NCBI RefSeq assembly: GCF_024125445.1
Contig: NZ_JAMXWM010000021.1
Coordinates: forward strand, 1 to 64,000
Length of the DNA: 64,000 nucleotides
Origin: Sporolactobacillus shoreicorticis
GTDB taxonomy: Bacteria > Bacillota > Bacilli > Bacillales > Sporolactobacillaceae
Direction of reading: 5' to 3'
The notes beneath the pieces are model-generated. The model searched no databases, had not been told where the DNA came from, and saw only the letters and a list, made by a program, of their open reading frames with translations. Made by a program: the position numbers and the translations under genes. Shown piece by piece: positions 44,910 to 54,499 of this stretch. The stretch's first letter is position 1; each line of letters opens with the position of its first letter.

Positions 44910-46406
44910 TTAATAGAGACCGTCAACTGTTTCTTTTGTGCTGATGTAGATATTCTTCGTTTGCGTATAAGCGTCAAGAATACTCTTATACGTTTCACGG
45001 CCGATACCGGACTTCTTGTAACCGCCGAATGGAGCGCCGGCAGGAAGCTGGTTGTAGGTGTTGACCCACATACGGCCGGTCCGCACGCTGCGAGCCACGC
45101 GGAGAGCTTTGTTGATATCGCGTGTCCATACTGCACCGCCAAGACCGTAATCCGATTGGTTAGCCAGCTTGATCACTTCATCGACATCCTTGAATTTAAT
45201 GACCGTTGCAACAGGTCCGAAGATTTCTTCCTGAGCAATACGCATATCGTTGCTTGCGTCCGCAAGAAGTGTTGGTGCCATGAAGACCCCTTTTTCAAGA
45301 TTGTTGTCCGTCAGCTGGCATCCTCCGGTCACAAGCTTTGCTCCTTCATCCTGGCCGATCTTAACATAATCCAGAATCTTTTCCAGCTGCCGTTTGTTGA
45401 CTTGAGCGCCCATCTGAACGCCATCTTCCCAAGGCAGACCAACGTTGACTTTCTCGAAGGCTTCTTTAAGAGCGCTTACGAATTTGTCGTAGATACCTTC
45501 CTGAACGAAGATACGCGAACCGGCGCAGCACACTTGACCTTGATTGAACAGAATGCCAAGCTGTGCCCCTTCAATGGCACGTTCCCATGGAGCATCGTCA
45601 AAGAAGATGTTTGCGGATTTGCCACCAAGTTCAAGCGTTGCCGGAATCAGACGTTTCGCAGCAGCCTCGGCAACTTCATAACCGATTTGAGTTGAGCCGG
45701 TGAACGCAAGTTTTGCGAAGCCCGGATGATGCAGCATGTAGTCGCCGGAATCAGAGCCGCGCCCAGTAACGACATTCACAACTCCTGCGGGGAGCACCTG
45801 ATCGAAAATCTTAGCCAATTCGAGCAAGCTCAGTGACGTTGAAGAGGATGGGTGAATAACGACAGTATTTCCTGCGGCAATTGCCGGTGCAATCTTCCAG
45901 GCCGCCATCAGCAACGGGAAGTTCCACGGAACGATTTGCCCAACGACACCAATAGGTTCCTTTAAATTGATCGTTAATGTATTTTCATCCAACGCATTCG
46001 CGGTGCCTTCTTCAGAACGAATAACGCCGGCAAAATAACGGAAGTGGTCTGAGCTTGCCGGAACATCAATGCTCTTCGTTTCACGAAGCGGTTTGCCATT
46101 ATCCAATGTTTCAACAAGTGCCAAATGATCTGCATTTTCGTCAATCAGGTCAGCGATTTTGAGTAAAAATGTACTTTTCTCTTGAACACTGACATCTTTC
46201 CATGTTTCAAAAGCCTTTGTAGCTGCTTCCACGGCCGCATCTACATCGGCATGGCTTGCGTCAACGAATTCGGTCAGCTTTTCACTGGTACTTGGGTTAT
46301 AGCTTGCTATTTTTTTGCCCTCAGAGCCTTCAACCCATTTGCCGCCAATATATAATTTGTAGTCAGCATCTACTGCGTGTTCCAGGACTGTGTCTTGAAT
46401 ACTCAT
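44910..46406 (-). CDS. aldehyde dehydrogenase (NAD-dependent)
   Basis: Oxidises an aldehyde, probably acetaldehyde, to the acid; 498 aa, ALDH superfamily. Catalytic Cys is in NQGQVCCAGSR (293-294), general base Glu259 in LELGGKSAN, and the NAD loop is FTGSTQIG. The usual NAD-contact lysine motif (KPSE) reads VIHPSSSTSLS here, a His replacing Lys, as a variant seen in a subset of Firmicutes enzymes. ATG 46406 follows AAGGGAAG by seven bases. It is a single gene between its own terminator and the Gfo/Idh gene. The exact substrate is not determined. Confidence 0.9.
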   Translation of the reverse strand: MSIQDTVLEHAVDADYKLYIGGKWVEGSEGKKIASYNPSTSEKLTEFVDASHADVDAAVEAATKAFETWKDVSVQEKSTFLLKIADLIDENADHLALVETLDNGKPLRETKSIDVPASSDHFRYFAGVIRSEEGTANALDENTLTINLKEPIGVVGQIVPWNFPLLMAAWKIAPAIAAGNTVVIHPSSSTSLSLLELAKIFDQVLPAGVVNVVTGRGSDSGDYMLHHPGFAKLAFTGSTQIGYEVAEAAAKRLIPATLELGGKSANIFFDDAPWERAIEGAQLGILFNQGQVCCAGSRIFVQEGIYDKFVSALKEAFEKVNVGLPWEDGVQMGAQVNKRQLEKILDYVKIGQDEGAKLVTGGCQLTDNNLEKGVFMAPTLLADASNDMRIAQEEIFGPVATVIKFKDVDEVIKLANQSDYGLGGAVWTRDINKALRVARSVRTGRMWVNTYNQLPAGAPFGGYKKSGIGRETYKSILDAYTQTKNIYISTKETVDGLY

Positions 46407-46541
46407 TGCACATCTTCCCTTCAAAATTTGGTGTAATTAATATCACATGTCTATTGTAATGCAGACCTTCAAAAATGAAAAAGAAAACGCTCTCTATTTT
46501 TAAAAGAAATGAAAAGTGCAGATTGGGTCCGTATACAGCAA

Positions 46542-47510
46542 TTATTCAAATGGATAACGAATACCCCATTGATCACGCACATTGGTCATGATTTTCATGA
46601 CACTGTCGGTCAACGGAAGCGTTTGCTCATCAAATTCCTTGTTTACTACAGCGTTCATGTAATCATACTCATAGACCATTGCCTTAGCCGTACTGCCGAC
46701 TTCAATTGTTTCTGTTCGGCCATCCGGATAGGTAATGGTTGCTTTATCAGCTCTTGGGAAATTGTCCACAGTTAAATATGCTTTATCTCCGGTGACAATT
46801 CCTCTTTTTGGTAATTTAGCCCGCATCGTCAGTGTAATGACAGCCATTTGATCATCCGAATTTTTTAAGATAATGCCCGATTGTTCGTCGACGCCGGTTT
46901 CAAAAGGCTTGACTGTGGTTAAAATTTCATCAGGCTGGCTGCTTAAAAAGAAACGCACAAAGGACAGGGCGTATGTGCCGATATCAAGAAGTGCGCCTCC
47001 GGCAAGATTCATATTGAAGAAACGATTATTCACGTCATGCGGTTTCAGACTGCCAAAGGTAACATTAACCATTTTGACTTTGCCGATGACTCCACTTTCG
47101 ACGACCTCCTGCAATTTTTGATAAAGCGGCATGTGATAAATCGTCATTGCCTCGGCAACAATCAAACGCTTCTGCTTTGCGTAACGAATGACAGGATCCA
47201 GTTGCCGGCTGCTGACTGTAATTGCTTTTTCGCAAAGCACGTGTTTTCCCGATTCCAAGCACTTAAGCAGATAGCTGTAATGATTGGAATGGGGTGTTGA
47301 GAGATAGATGATGTCAATGGCAGGATCATTTAAAAGTTCATCATAATTTCCGTAAGCCTTTTCAATATGATTCTTGTTGGCAAAAGCCTGAGCACGTTCC
47401 AAGCTGCGCGAACCGACACCATATATTTTGCGGCCGCTGGCATGTAGCGTTTGTGCAAATTCGGCGGCAATCGCCCCGGGACCAATGATTGCCCAGTTGC
47501 GTTCACTCAT
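46542..47510 (-). CDS. Gfo/Idh/MocA-family oxidoreductase
   Basis: NAD(P)-dependent sugar or polyol oxidoreductase, 322 aa. The N-terminal Rossmann part begins WAIIGPGAIAAEFAQTL. The conserved lysine motif is GKHVLCEKAITVS, and the C-terminal alpha/beta domain includes GGALLDIGTYALSFVRFF with the active-site Asp and nearby residues. GAGGTGA is seven bases before the ATG. The start overlaps the stop of rpiA (ATGA), so the pair is co-translated, which hints at a pentose or phosphosugar connection. The substrate is otherwise unknown. Confidence 0.88.
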   Translation of the reverse strand: MSERNWAIIGPGAIAAEFAQTLHASGRKIYGVGSRSLERAQAFANKNHIEKAYGNYDELLNDPAIDIIYLSTPHSNHYSYLLKCLESGKHVLCEKAITVSSRQLDPVIRYAKQKRLIVAEAMTIYHMPLYQKLQEVVESGVIGKVKMVNVTFGSLKPHDVNNRFFNMNLAGGALLDIGTYALSFVRFFLSSQPDEILTTVKPFETGVDEQSGIILKNSDDQMAVITLTMRAKLPKRGIVTGDKAYLTVDNFPRADKATITYPDGRTETIEVGSTAKAMVYEYDYMNAVVNKEFDEQTLPLTDSVMKIMTNVRDQWGIRYPFE

Positions 47511-48214
47511 GAATGGCTCACCTCGTGGGTTGTTTTGTTCAGCCACTTCATACCGCTTGAGCCGGCGATCAATGCTTTGGTCGCGACATCGACGAAAAGA
47601 GACGTATCAAGAACGCCGCGGATCGCCTGCAAATTGGTTTCCAGTTGACGAATATCATGAACTTGATCAAAAGAAACATCCATTAAAAGATGACCGTTAT
47701 CGGTAACTGTGAATCCATCCTTTGCAGCGCTGCGGCGCATCACCGGTCTGCCGCCCAACTGCTCAACCCTGCTTCGAACGTAGGCCATGGCTTCGGTCAG
47801 AAGTTCCAGAACAACCGGTTGGTCAAAGGTTAATGCCGGCACATATTTAGATTCGTCAACGAGAAGGATGTACTCATCAGCCATTGAACCGATAAGCTTT
47901 TCCAGTGAGTGTATACCTCCGCCGCTTTTTAATGCGCAGAGCTGCGCGTCCACTTGGTCACATCCGTCAAAAGCCAAATCAACATGATCGACGCACTCTG
48001 TATGAAGTACATCCAGTCCATTTTCGAGACAAAGAAGTTTTGTTTGCATTGAGGGCGTAACAACTTGCACCTCAAAATTATCTTTTTCCTTAATAAAGTG
48101 AATCAGATGGCTGATCGTGCTGCCTCCGCCTAGGCCGATGATTGAATGATTTGGAATGACTGCCAAGGCTTCTTTGGCGCACTCTTTTTTTATATCAAAA
48201 GCGCTCGTTTCCAT
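47507..48214 (-). CDS. rpiA: ribose-5-phosphate isomerase A
   Basis: Converts ribose 5-phosphate and ribulose 5-phosphate; 235 aa. RpiA marks are GLGGGSTISHLIHFI (phosphate loop), the DGCDQVD acid pair, the KSGGGIHSLEKLI block with the catalytic Lys and Glu region, and DESKYV. The start is uncertain. The ATG at 48214 directly abuts GAGGTG, and a GTG five codons earlier (48229) has no ribosome site and lies in a 12-bp palindrome. It is coupled to the downstream oxidoreductase. It supplies the pentose-phosphate/phosphoketolase route. Confidence 0.9.
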   Translation of the reverse strand: METSAFDIKKECAKEALAVIPNHSIIGLGGGSTISHLIHFIKEKDNFEVQVVTPSMQTKLLCLENGLDVLHTECVDHVDLAFDGCDQVDAQLCALKSGGGIHSLEKLIGSMADEYILLVDESKYVPALTFDQPVVLELLTEAMAYVRSRVEQLGGRPVMRRSAAKDGFTVTDNGHLLMDVSFDQVHDIRQLETNLQAIRGVLDTSLFVDVATKALIAGSSGMKWLNKTTHEVSHS

Positions 48215-48225
48215 CACCTCAGTTC

Positions 48226-48297
48226 GCACATATGTGCAAAAACGAATAATATGTGCTATTTATAGCTTAAGTATACCCTACTCAATTTTACTGTCAA
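48226..48297 (-). promoter_or_regulatory. rpiA promoter with palindrome
   Basis: On the minus strand TTGACA (48297-48292), 16-base spacer, TATACT (48275-48270). The perfect palindrome GCACATATGTGC (48226-48237) lies in the transcribed leader near the start codon and may be an operator. Confidence 0.6.
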
Positions 48298-48339
48298 ACA
48301 ATAATCCTTGGCAGAAGCAGGAACCAGAACTTAGTTGTG

Positions 48340-48368
48340 TTGTTTGTTTTTCAAAAAGGTGCTAGAAT
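48340..48368 (+). promoter_or_regulatory. promoter of the cystine-type ABC operon
   Basis: TTGTTT (48340-48345), 17-base spacer, TAGAAT (48363-48368). No riboswitch or T-box is visible in the 110-base leader. Confidence 0.55.
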
Positions 48369-48479
48369 AGTAGTCCGTTAAAACATATTTATATACTCGG
48401 ATATACAACAAATAAGTATCAACATGGAAGACGGTTTGATGAATCAAGTATGGGATATAAGTGACGAGGGGGAAAAATA

Positions 48480-49274
48480 ATGAAGAAATTATTGATGGGA
48501 TTATTAATGGTAGCTCTTGCGTTCTCCTTAATTGGGTGCGCTGCAACTGGTAATTCATCAAAAAGTAAAAGTGCATTGAACCAGATAAAAGAAAAAGGTG
48601 TACTAAAAGTTGGAACAGAAGGTACCTATGCGCCTTATACCTATCATGACAGCAAAACAAACAAATTGGTTGGTTTTGATGTTGATGTGATTCGTGAAGT
48701 GGGCAAACGAATGGGTGTAAAGGTGCAATTTAAGGAATCAAATTGGGATTCGCTGTTTGCGGGTCTGAATGCAAAACGATTCGATACGATTTCCAACGAT
48801 GTCGGTGTAACGCCTGAACGCGAAAAAAAATATGACTTTTCGCGTGTTTACTCAACGTCTCAGTCCGTTATCGTAACCCCAAAAAACAACAATAAGATTA
48901 AAACGTTGAGCGATCTAAAAGGAGTTAAGGTTGCGCAGGGCCTCTCCAGCAACTATGGGGAAATGACGAAAAAAGCAGGCGCTGTCATTGTTGGTCAGGA
49001 TGAATTGTCCAAGGCGCTGAAACTCGTGAGCCAGGGACGCGTCGAAGCAACCGTTAATGATCAAGGTGCGGTACTGCAATATTTCAAAGAAACGAACGAC
49101 AGCAACCTTAAAATTGCGGCACTCGTTAAGTCCAATGCAGCGGATATCGCTTTTCCTGTGCTCAAGGGAAGCGGGCTGGATAAAGCATTTACAAAGCAGC
49201 TCAAGGCGATGAAGAAAGACGGTACACTAAAGAAAATATCTGAGAAATACTTTGGAAAGGACATCAGTAAATAA
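48480..49274 (+). CDS. tcyA: amino-acid ABC transporter substrate-binding lipoprotein (cystine type)
   Basis: Extracellular solute-binding lipoprotein, 264 aa. The signal peptide ends in LIGC (lipid-anchor Cys about residue 20). The mature protein is a family 3 solute-binding protein: GVLKVGTEGTYAPYTYHD, LVGFDVDVIREVGKRMG, FDTISNDVGVTPERE. These segments match L-cystine-binding TcyA/YckK-type proteins. GAGGGGG lies before the ATG. It is the first gene of a three-gene importer; the sulfur context (metY, SAM riboswitches) supports cystine, but other polar amino acids are possible. Confidence 0.88.
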   Translation: MKKLLMGLLMVALAFSLIGCAATGNSSKSKSALNQIKEKGVLKVGTEGTYAPYTYHDSKTNKLVGFDVDVIREVGKRMGVKVQFKESNWDSLFAGLNAKRFDTISNDVGVTPEREKKYDFSRVYSTSQSVIVTPKNNNKIKTLSDLKGVKVAQGLSSNYGEMTKKAGAVIVGQDELSKALKLVSQGRVEATVNDQGAVLQYFKETNDSNLKIAALVKSNAADIAFPVLKGSGLDKAFTKQLKAMKKDGTLKKISEKYFGKDISK

Positions 49275-49967
49275 ATGGCACCCTTTGTATTAGGAGAAAT
49301 CACGATTGACTGGCCGCTTGCATTTCATTCGTTCTGGCCGATTCTCCAGGGCGGCCTAATTTACACGATTCCGCTTGCAATCATATCATTTATTTTTGGT
49401 CTTGCACTTGCTATGCTAATGGCGCTTCTGCGTCTGTCCAAAGTGAACGTAGCGCAAGGGGCTGCCCGTGTCTACATTTCGATTATTCGCGGCACGCCGC
49501 TCCTTGTTCAGCTGGCGATTATTTTTTATGGGCTTCCGGATCTTGGCATTGAAGTCAGTCCGTTTGTCGGAGCTGTTGTCGCGCTGTCGATGAATGTGGG
49601 CGGCTATGCGGCGGAAACGATCCGCGCATCGATTCTCTCTGTGCCTCAGGGACAGTGGGAAGCAGGGTATACGCTTGGTATGAATGATGCTCAGGTGATG
49701 TGCCGGATTATTCTTCCGCAGGCGGCGCGTGTTTCTGTGCCTCCGCTGTCCAACACATTTATCAGCTTAGTGAAGGACACATCGCTTGCATCGACGATTA
49801 CGGTAACGGAGCTTTTCCGGCGCGCGCAGGAAATTACGGCTACAAGTTATGATTTTCTGCTGCTTTATTCAGAGGCGGCGCTTGTTTATTGGATCTTCTG
49901 CTTCATTCTTTCTATGATTCAGGGACACATTGAAAATAGGCTTGATCGCTATGTGGCAAGGCATTAA
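49275..49967 (+). CDS. tcyB: amino-acid ABC transporter permease (cystine type)
   Basis: Membrane subunit of the His/Glu/Gln/Arg/cystine permease family, 230 aa with five hydrophobic segments. The signature RGTPLLVQLAIIFYGLP and the docking loop EAGYTLGMNDAQVMCRIILPQA (EAA motif) are intact. Its ATG follows the tcyA stop with no gap, and the ribosome site (GGAAAGG) is inside the tcyA end, so the two are coupled. The ATPase gene starts 18 bases after its stop. Confidence 0.9.
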   Translation: MAPFVLGEITIDWPLAFHSFWPILQGGLIYTIPLAIISFIFGLALAMLMALLRLSKVNVAQGAARVYISIIRGTPLLVQLAIIFYGLPDLGIEVSPFVGAVVALSMNVGGYAAETIRASILSVPQGQWEAGYTLGMNDAQVMCRIILPQAARVSVPPLSNTFISLVKDTSLASTITVTELFRRAQEITATSYDFLLLYSEAALVYWIFCFILSMIQGHIENRLDRYVARH

Positions 49968-49985
49968 ATGGAAGGAGACAGAAGC

Positions 49986-50732
49986 ATGCTGCTTCAGGCT
50001 AAGGATATTCACAAATCATTTGGCGAAAGCCGAATTTTAAAAGGCGTTGATTTGTCCCTTGATGAGGGAAAGGTGCTCGTCATGATCGGACCCTCAGGCT
50101 CTGGTAAAACGACATTGCTGCGCAGTTTGAATCTGCTGGAGCTTCCTGAACAAGGCACACTTGAAATCAACGGAATACACGCGGATTTCGGCAAAAGGTT
50201 ATCGAAAAAAGAGGTTCGTGAGATTCGGATTCAATCGGCAATGGTGTTTCAAGCCCACAATTTGTTCCCGCATAAAACTGTACTGGAAAATGTGATCGAA
50301 GGTCCGGTCATTGTGCAAAAGGTTCTCAAGAATCAAGCGATTGATGAAGCGAGAAAAATTTTGGATGATGTTGGGCTGTTCGATTATCAGAATCAATACC
50401 CTTTTCAACTTTCCGGCGGACAGCAGCAGCGTGTGGGTATCGCGCGCGCCGTCGCGCTGAAACCAAAGCTGCTCTTATTTGATGAACCGACCTCGGCGCT
50501 TGATCCTGAGCTTGTTGCAGACGTGCTGAAGGTCATGAGAGATTTGGCGGCAAACGGGTGGACGATGGTTATCGTTACGCATGAACTGAAGTTTGCTCAG
50601 GAAGTTGCCGATGAGGTTGTTTTCATTGATCAGGGTGTTATTTTAGAGAAAGGAAATCCGGATCAGCTGTTTCAGCATCCGAAACACGAACGGACGCGCC
50701 GTTTTCTCAGTCGAATTTTACAGCGAGTGTAG
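49986..50732 (+). CDS. tcyC: amino-acid ABC transporter ATP-binding protein (cystine type)
   Basis: ATPase of the importer, 248 aa. Walker A is GPSGSGKT (35-42), signature LSGGQQQR, Walker [15 protein letters not shown], switch IVTHEL. The pattern is typical of GlnQ/TcyC-type proteins. The start is the ATG eight bases after AAGGAG; an ATG six codons earlier directly follows the tcyB stop but lacks a ribosome site. A terminator follows, so the operon is tcyA-tcyB-tcyC. Confidence 0.92.
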   Translation: MLLQAKDIHKSFGESRILKGVDLSLDEGKVLVMIGPSGSGKTTLLRSLNLLELPEQGTLEINGIHADFGKRLSKKEVREIRIQSAMVFQAHNLFPHKTVLENVIEGPVIVQKVLKNQAIDEARKILDDVGLFDYQNQYPFQLSGGQQQRVGIARAVALKPKLLLFDEPTSALDPELVADVLKVMRDLAANGWTMVIVTHELKFAQEVADEVVFIDQGVILEKGNPDQLFQHPKHERTRRFLSRILQRV

Positions 50733-50750
50733 GAAGTCAGCAAGCTACAA

Positions 50751-50787
50751 GCGAACTCGAGGGAAACGAATCGAGTTTGCTATTTTT
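50751..50787 (+). terminator. tcy operon terminator
   Basis: GCGAACTCGA pairs with TCGAGTTTGC (one G-U pair), followed by TATTTTT. Confidence 0.8.
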
Positions 50788-50881
50788 GTGCCGTTAATTT
50801 ACAGAAAATAATTAATTTGAAAAATATTTCGGTGGGCTGTATACTCAACTTTATCATTGAGTTTCTTGAGGAGGAGAAGCA

Positions 50882-52090
50882 TTGATAAAGGAGAATCAGG
50901 CATTTAACGTTGCAATGGGTGCTGCATTTCTTATGGCGATGTCGGCCGTCGGACCAGGGTTTCTGACCCAGACGGCTGCTTTTACGTCTCAGCTTGGTGC
51001 TGATTTCGGTTTCGCAATATTGGTTTGTATTTTGGTTGATATCGGTGTTCAGTTAAACATTTGGCGCATTATTTGTGTTTCCGGGAAAAAAGCGCAGCAG
51101 ATCGCTAATGAATTGCTGCCTGGTCTGGGCTATCTGCTAACTGCTCTAATTGTTATTGGCGGACTGACGTTTAATATCGGAAATATCGGCGGTGTCGGTC
51201 TCGGATTTAATGTCTTATTTGGTATTTCTCCGGAGAACGGCGCATTAATTGGGGGCGCAATTGCGCTAATTATTTTCCTTGTCCGCAATGCCCTGATCGT
51301 TATGGATCGCACGGTACAGATATTGGCTGCAGTAAAGGTTCTGCTCATTATTTTTATTGTTGCAATCAGTTCACCTCCGGTCGGGCAGGCAGCGCTTCAT
51401 ACCTTTGCACCTTCGCACATTGATTTCTATTCGATTGTGACGATTGTCGGCGGAACAGTCGGCGGCTACATATCTTTCTCCGGCGGGCACAGATTGCTGG
51501 AAGGCGGGTTAAAAGGAAAAGAAAGCATTCGGTACATAAATGGCGGCGCCTTGACGGGAATTGGCGTTGCATCGATCATCCGCATTCTGCTTTTTCTCGC
51601 AGCTCTAGCTGTCATTGCGGAAGGATATAAGCTTAACCCGCTTAATCCTGCGGCGAGCATTTTCAGTTCTGCGGCCGGAGATTTCGGTTATAAGTTCTTC
51701 GGTTTAATCTTGTTTGCAGCCGGAATGACATCGACATTAGGCTCTACCTTTACATCAGTATCATTTTTGGATTACTCTAAACAAGAGGATAAAACGAATC
51801 TCTATCATAAAATACGGCCTTACTTAATTATTTTCTTCATTGTTTTTTCAACGGCTATTTTTTATTTTATCGGCAGCCCTGCCAAGGTTTTAGTTATGGT
51901 AGGTGCCATTAACGGATTAATCCTCCCAATTGCTTTGGCTATTTTGCTCGTTGCTGTAATGAAGAAGAAAATAATGGGTGAATTTTATAAACATCCTCTT
52001 TGGCTCACATTTTTTGGATGGATCATTGTTGTGTTTATGGCCTATGCGGGTATTCAATCCATGATTAAGGGATTTTCTTCTTTATTTTGA
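50882..52090 (+). CDS. ycsG: NRAMP-family transporter YcsG
   Basis: A membrane protein of 402 aa with about eleven hydrophobic segments, of the NRAMP-like YcsG family (start VAMGAAFLMAMSAVGPGFLTQTAAF). In B. subtilis ycsG lies with ycsF (pxpA), ycsI, kipI (pxpB) and kipA (pxpC), and the same set follows here. It is likely the uptake or export partner of 5-oxoproline metabolism; metal transport, usual for NRAMP, is not excluded. The start is TTG, five bases after AGGAGGAG. It is the first gene of the operon. Confidence 0.85.
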   Translation: MIKENQAFNVAMGAAFLMAMSAVGPGFLTQTAAFTSQLGADFGFAILVCILVDIGVQLNIWRIICVSGKKAQQIANELLPGLGYLLTALIVIGGLTFNIGNIGGVGLGFNVLFGISPENGALIGGAIALIIFLVRNALIVMDRTVQILAAVKVLLIIFIVAISSPPVGQAALHTFAPSHIDFYSIVTIVGGTVGGYISFSGGHRLLEGGLKGKESIRYINGGALTGIGVASIIRILLFLAALAVIAEGYKLNPLNPAASIFSSAAGDFGYKFFGLILFAAGMTSTLGSTFTSVSFLDYSKQEDKTNLYHKIRPYLIIFFIVFSTAIFYFIGSPAKVLVMVGAINGLILPIALAILLVAVMKKKIMGEFYKHPLWLTFFGWIIVVFMAYAGIQSMIKGFSSLF

Positions 52091-52126
52091 GATATTAAGA
52101 TATATGAATAAAAGGAATGATTTTCA

Positions 52127-52900
52127 ATGGATCAAGTTGATCTGAACTGCGATTTAGGAGAAAGCTTTGGTCATTATGTCATTGGAAACGATGAACAAGT
52201 ACTGCCGCTCATTTCATCTGCTAATGTCGCGTGTGGTTTTCATGCAGGTGATTTTTCCGAAATGCATCGAACGGTCTCGCGCGCGAAAAAGAATGGCGTG
52301 GCGATTGGTGCACACCCGGGTCTTCCGGATCTTGAGGGATTCGGAAGACGGGAAATGAAGGTCACTCCGTCGGAGGTCTATGACATGATTGTATATCAGG
52401 TTGGTGCATTGCAGGCAGTAGCCAAGGCACAGAACGTTAGCGTGAATCATGTGAAGCCGCATGGCGCATTGTATCACATGGCTTCTGACCAGGAAGAATA
52501 TGCAAAGGCAGTCGTTCAAGCCGTTGCCGATGTGAATCCCGATCTGCTTTTATTTGGAATGGATGGAACCTTTTTGACAGCAGCCGGCGAGAAGGCAGGA
52601 CTTCATGTTATTTATGAAGCTTATGCTGACCGAACCTATCAGCCGGATGGCTCACTGACCCCAAGATCGCTTCCGAATGCATTGATTACCAATACGGATC
52701 AGGCACTGAAGCAGGTGATGCAGATGCTTCAAGAGGGAACAGTGACAACACCTGTCGGAGAGAAAACAAAAGTACGTGCGGAAACCATCTGTGTCCATGG
52801 AGATGGAACCGAGGCATTGGCATTTGTTGCGACGATACGAAAAGAACTGCAGCGTTGCGGGATTAAAATTGGTGCTTGGCATGAATCATTTGGGAGATGA
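52127..52900 (+). CDS. pxpA: 5-oxoprolinase subunit A (LamB/YcsF family)
   Basis: A subunit of the ATP-dependent prokaryotic 5-oxoprolinase that opens 5-oxoproline to glutamate; 257 aa. The family signature [19 protein letters not shown] at the N-terminus, [34 protein letters not shown] and [10 protein letters not shown] are all present. It acts with PxpB and PxpC, encoded downstream. AAAGGAATG is upstream of the ATG. It overlaps the next frame by ATGA at its stop. Confidence 0.93.
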   Translation: MDQVDLNCDLGESFGHYVIGNDEQVLPLISSANVACGFHAGDFSEMHRTVSRAKKNGVAIGAHPGLPDLEGFGRREMKVTPSEVYDMIVYQVGALQAVAKAQNVSVNHVKPHGALYHMASDQEEYAKAVVQAVADVNPDLLLFGMDGTFLTAAGEKAGLHVIYEAYADRTYQPDGSLTPRSLPNALITNTDQALKQVMQMLQEGTVTTPVGEKTKVRAETICVHGDGTEALAFVATIRKELQRCGIKIGAWHESFGR

Positions 52901-52905
52901 ACAGA

Positions 52906-53706
52906 ATGATTGATTATGCAACACTCGCCCAAGAATCACCGTCGGAGGTACGGCACATGATTCGTAAGGGGCAATGGGATCAACCGACAAGCGGCCTTGC
53001 TAATGGTCATACACAGGCAAATCTGGTGATACTTCCGGCAGATTATGCTTATGACTTCCTGTTGTTCTGCCAGCGCAACCCTCAGCCCTGTCCTCTGCTG
53101 GAAGTACTGGATACGGGAGACCCGATCGTTGAATCGATGGCGGATCATGCGGATATACGGACGGATATACCTCGATATCGTATCTATAGTAAAGGAATAC
53201 TGAGCAAGGAGCTGACGGATATCCGCGCCTATTGGAGAGATGATTTTGTCTCCTTTCTCATTGGCTGCAGCTTTAGCTTCGAACAGGCACTGCTGGAAAA
53301 TGGCATACCGGTCCGCCAGATAGAGGAACAACGTAATGTGCCGATGTACCGGACGAATATCCCCTGCAAATCCGCAGGAATTTTCAGCGGACCCGTAGTG
53401 GTAAGTATGCGCCCAATGACAGAACGACAGGCCATCCGGGCAATTCAAGTGACAAGTCGTTACCCTTCCGTTCATGGCGCACCAATTCATTTTGGAAACC
53501 CGGAGAAATTAGGTATTCGGGATCTTGCTCATCCTGATTTTGGTGATGCCGTTACGATTCGCGAGGGTGAAATTCCCGTCTTTTGGGCTTGCGGGGTGAC
53601 CCCGCAAGCGGCAGTAATGGATTCCAGACCGGACATAGCTATAACGCATGCACCCGGGCACATGTTTATTACCGATCAAAAGGATACCGCATTCAGTATT
53701 TTGTGA
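52906..53706 (+). CDS. ycsI: YcsI-like DUF1445 protein (putative hydro-lyase / D-glutamate cyclase-like)
   Basis: A 266-aa cytoplasmic protein of the DUF1445 family. Conserved segments are [56 protein letters not shown] and the C-terminal [12 protein letters not shown] with [10 protein letters not shown]. Family members include mammalian D-glutamate cyclase, which makes 5-oxo-D-proline, so a role linked to 5-oxoproline is plausible here. The start is ATG 52906, nine bases after GGGAG; the ATG overlapping the pxpA stop abuts that site. Confidence 0.85.
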   Translation: MIDYATLAQESPSEVRHMIRKGQWDQPTSGLANGHTQANLVILPADYAYDFLLFCQRNPQPCPLLEVLDTGDPIVESMADHADIRTDIPRYRIYSKGILSKELTDIRAYWRDDFVSFLIGCSFSFEQALLENGIPVRQIEEQRNVPMYRTNIPCKSAGIFSGPVVVSMRPMTERQAIRAIQVTSRYPSVHGAPIHFGNPEKLGIRDLAHPDFGDAVTIREGEIPVFWACGVTPQAAVMDSRPDIAITHAPGHMFITDQKDTAFSIL

Positions 53707-53729
53707 ATGGTAATGATGAAAAATTGTGT

Positions 53730-53757
53730 AAACTTGCCGATCCGGCAAGTTTCTTTA
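53730..53757 (+). terminator. hairpin between ycsI and pxpB
   Basis: A 10-bp perfect stem AAACTTGCCG/CGGCAAGTTT with a 3-base loop, followed by CTTTATT. It lies inside the operon and could be a weak terminator that lowers pxpBC expression, or an mRNA-processing element. Confidence 0.5.
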
Positions 53758-53773
53758 TTAAAGGGGCAGCATC

Positions 53774-54499
53774 ATGAGAACTATTGAGCCATTTGGTGAT
53801 CAAGCAGTTCGTGTTATTTTTGGCAATCAAATCGCGCCTGAAATCCAAATGAAAATCAATCAATTTACAGAGCAATTTGATCAGGCACCTTTTGCGGGCT
53901 TTATTGAATATGTACCTTCATACACGAATGTCGTTTTTTATTATGATCCGGTGAAGGTACTGGGTGTGAATTATCATGCAGTCACAGCACAGCAGCACGT
54001 CATCAATTATTTAGCGAACATGGCAAAGCGTGTGAACGGAGACATTAATCATAAAATGCATAGGCGTACGGTGCATATACCGGTATGTTACGGGGGAAAT
54101 TTCGGACCGGATTTGGCCGAAGTGGCCGAACTTCATGGCTTGAGTGTCCATGAAGTTATTGACATGCACTCTGCGCCGGACTATCTGGTTTACATGCTTG
54201 GTTTCGCTCCGGGCTTTCCATTCTTGGGCGGATTACCCGAGGAACTTGCTACGCCAAGAAGGGCGACTCCGCGATTGAAGATCGCTGCCGGATCAGTCGG
54301 CATTGCCGGGAAACAGACAGGTGCTTATCCACTTGATTCTCCGGGAGGATGGCAGATTATCGGGAGAACGCCGCTGCCCCTCTTCACCCCACAATCGGAT
54401 CCGCCAACCTTACTCGCTGCCGGAGATCTAGTAAAATTCGATCCGATCTCGAGGCAAGAGTACATACGTATTAAGGAGGAGCACTCATTATGGGGCTGA
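53774..54499 (+). CDS. pxpB: 5-oxoprolinase subunit B (KipI family)
   Basis: A 241-aa subunit of 5-oxoprolinase, homolog of B. subtilis KipI (first known as an inhibitor of the sporulation kinase KinA). Signature segments are [40 protein letters not shown] and [19 protein letters not shown], a carboxyltransferase-type fold. AAAGGGG precedes the ATG. Its last 10 bases overlap the pxpC start, so both are coupled, as expected for obligate partners. Confidence 0.93.
   Translation: MRTIEPFGDQAVRVIFGNQIAPEIQMKINQFTEQFDQAPFAGFIEYVPSYTNVVFYYDPVKVLGVNYHAVTAQQHVINYLANMAKRVNGDINHKMHRRTVHIPVCYGGNFGPDLAEVAELHGLSVHEVIDMHSAPDYLVYMLGFAPGFPFLGGLPEELATPRRATPRLKIAAGSVGIAGKQTGAYPLDSPGGWQIIGRTPLPLFTPQSDPPTLLAAGDLVKFDPISRQEYIRIKEEHSLWG

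Noticed and set aside
44961-45695. 244-codon open frame opposite the aldehyde dehydrogenase
   Set aside because: Antisense shadow of a well-conserved gene, without a ribosome site or recognisable protein.
52936-53490. 184-codon frame opposite ycsI
   Set aside because: Antisense shadow; low-plausibility composition and no ribosome site.
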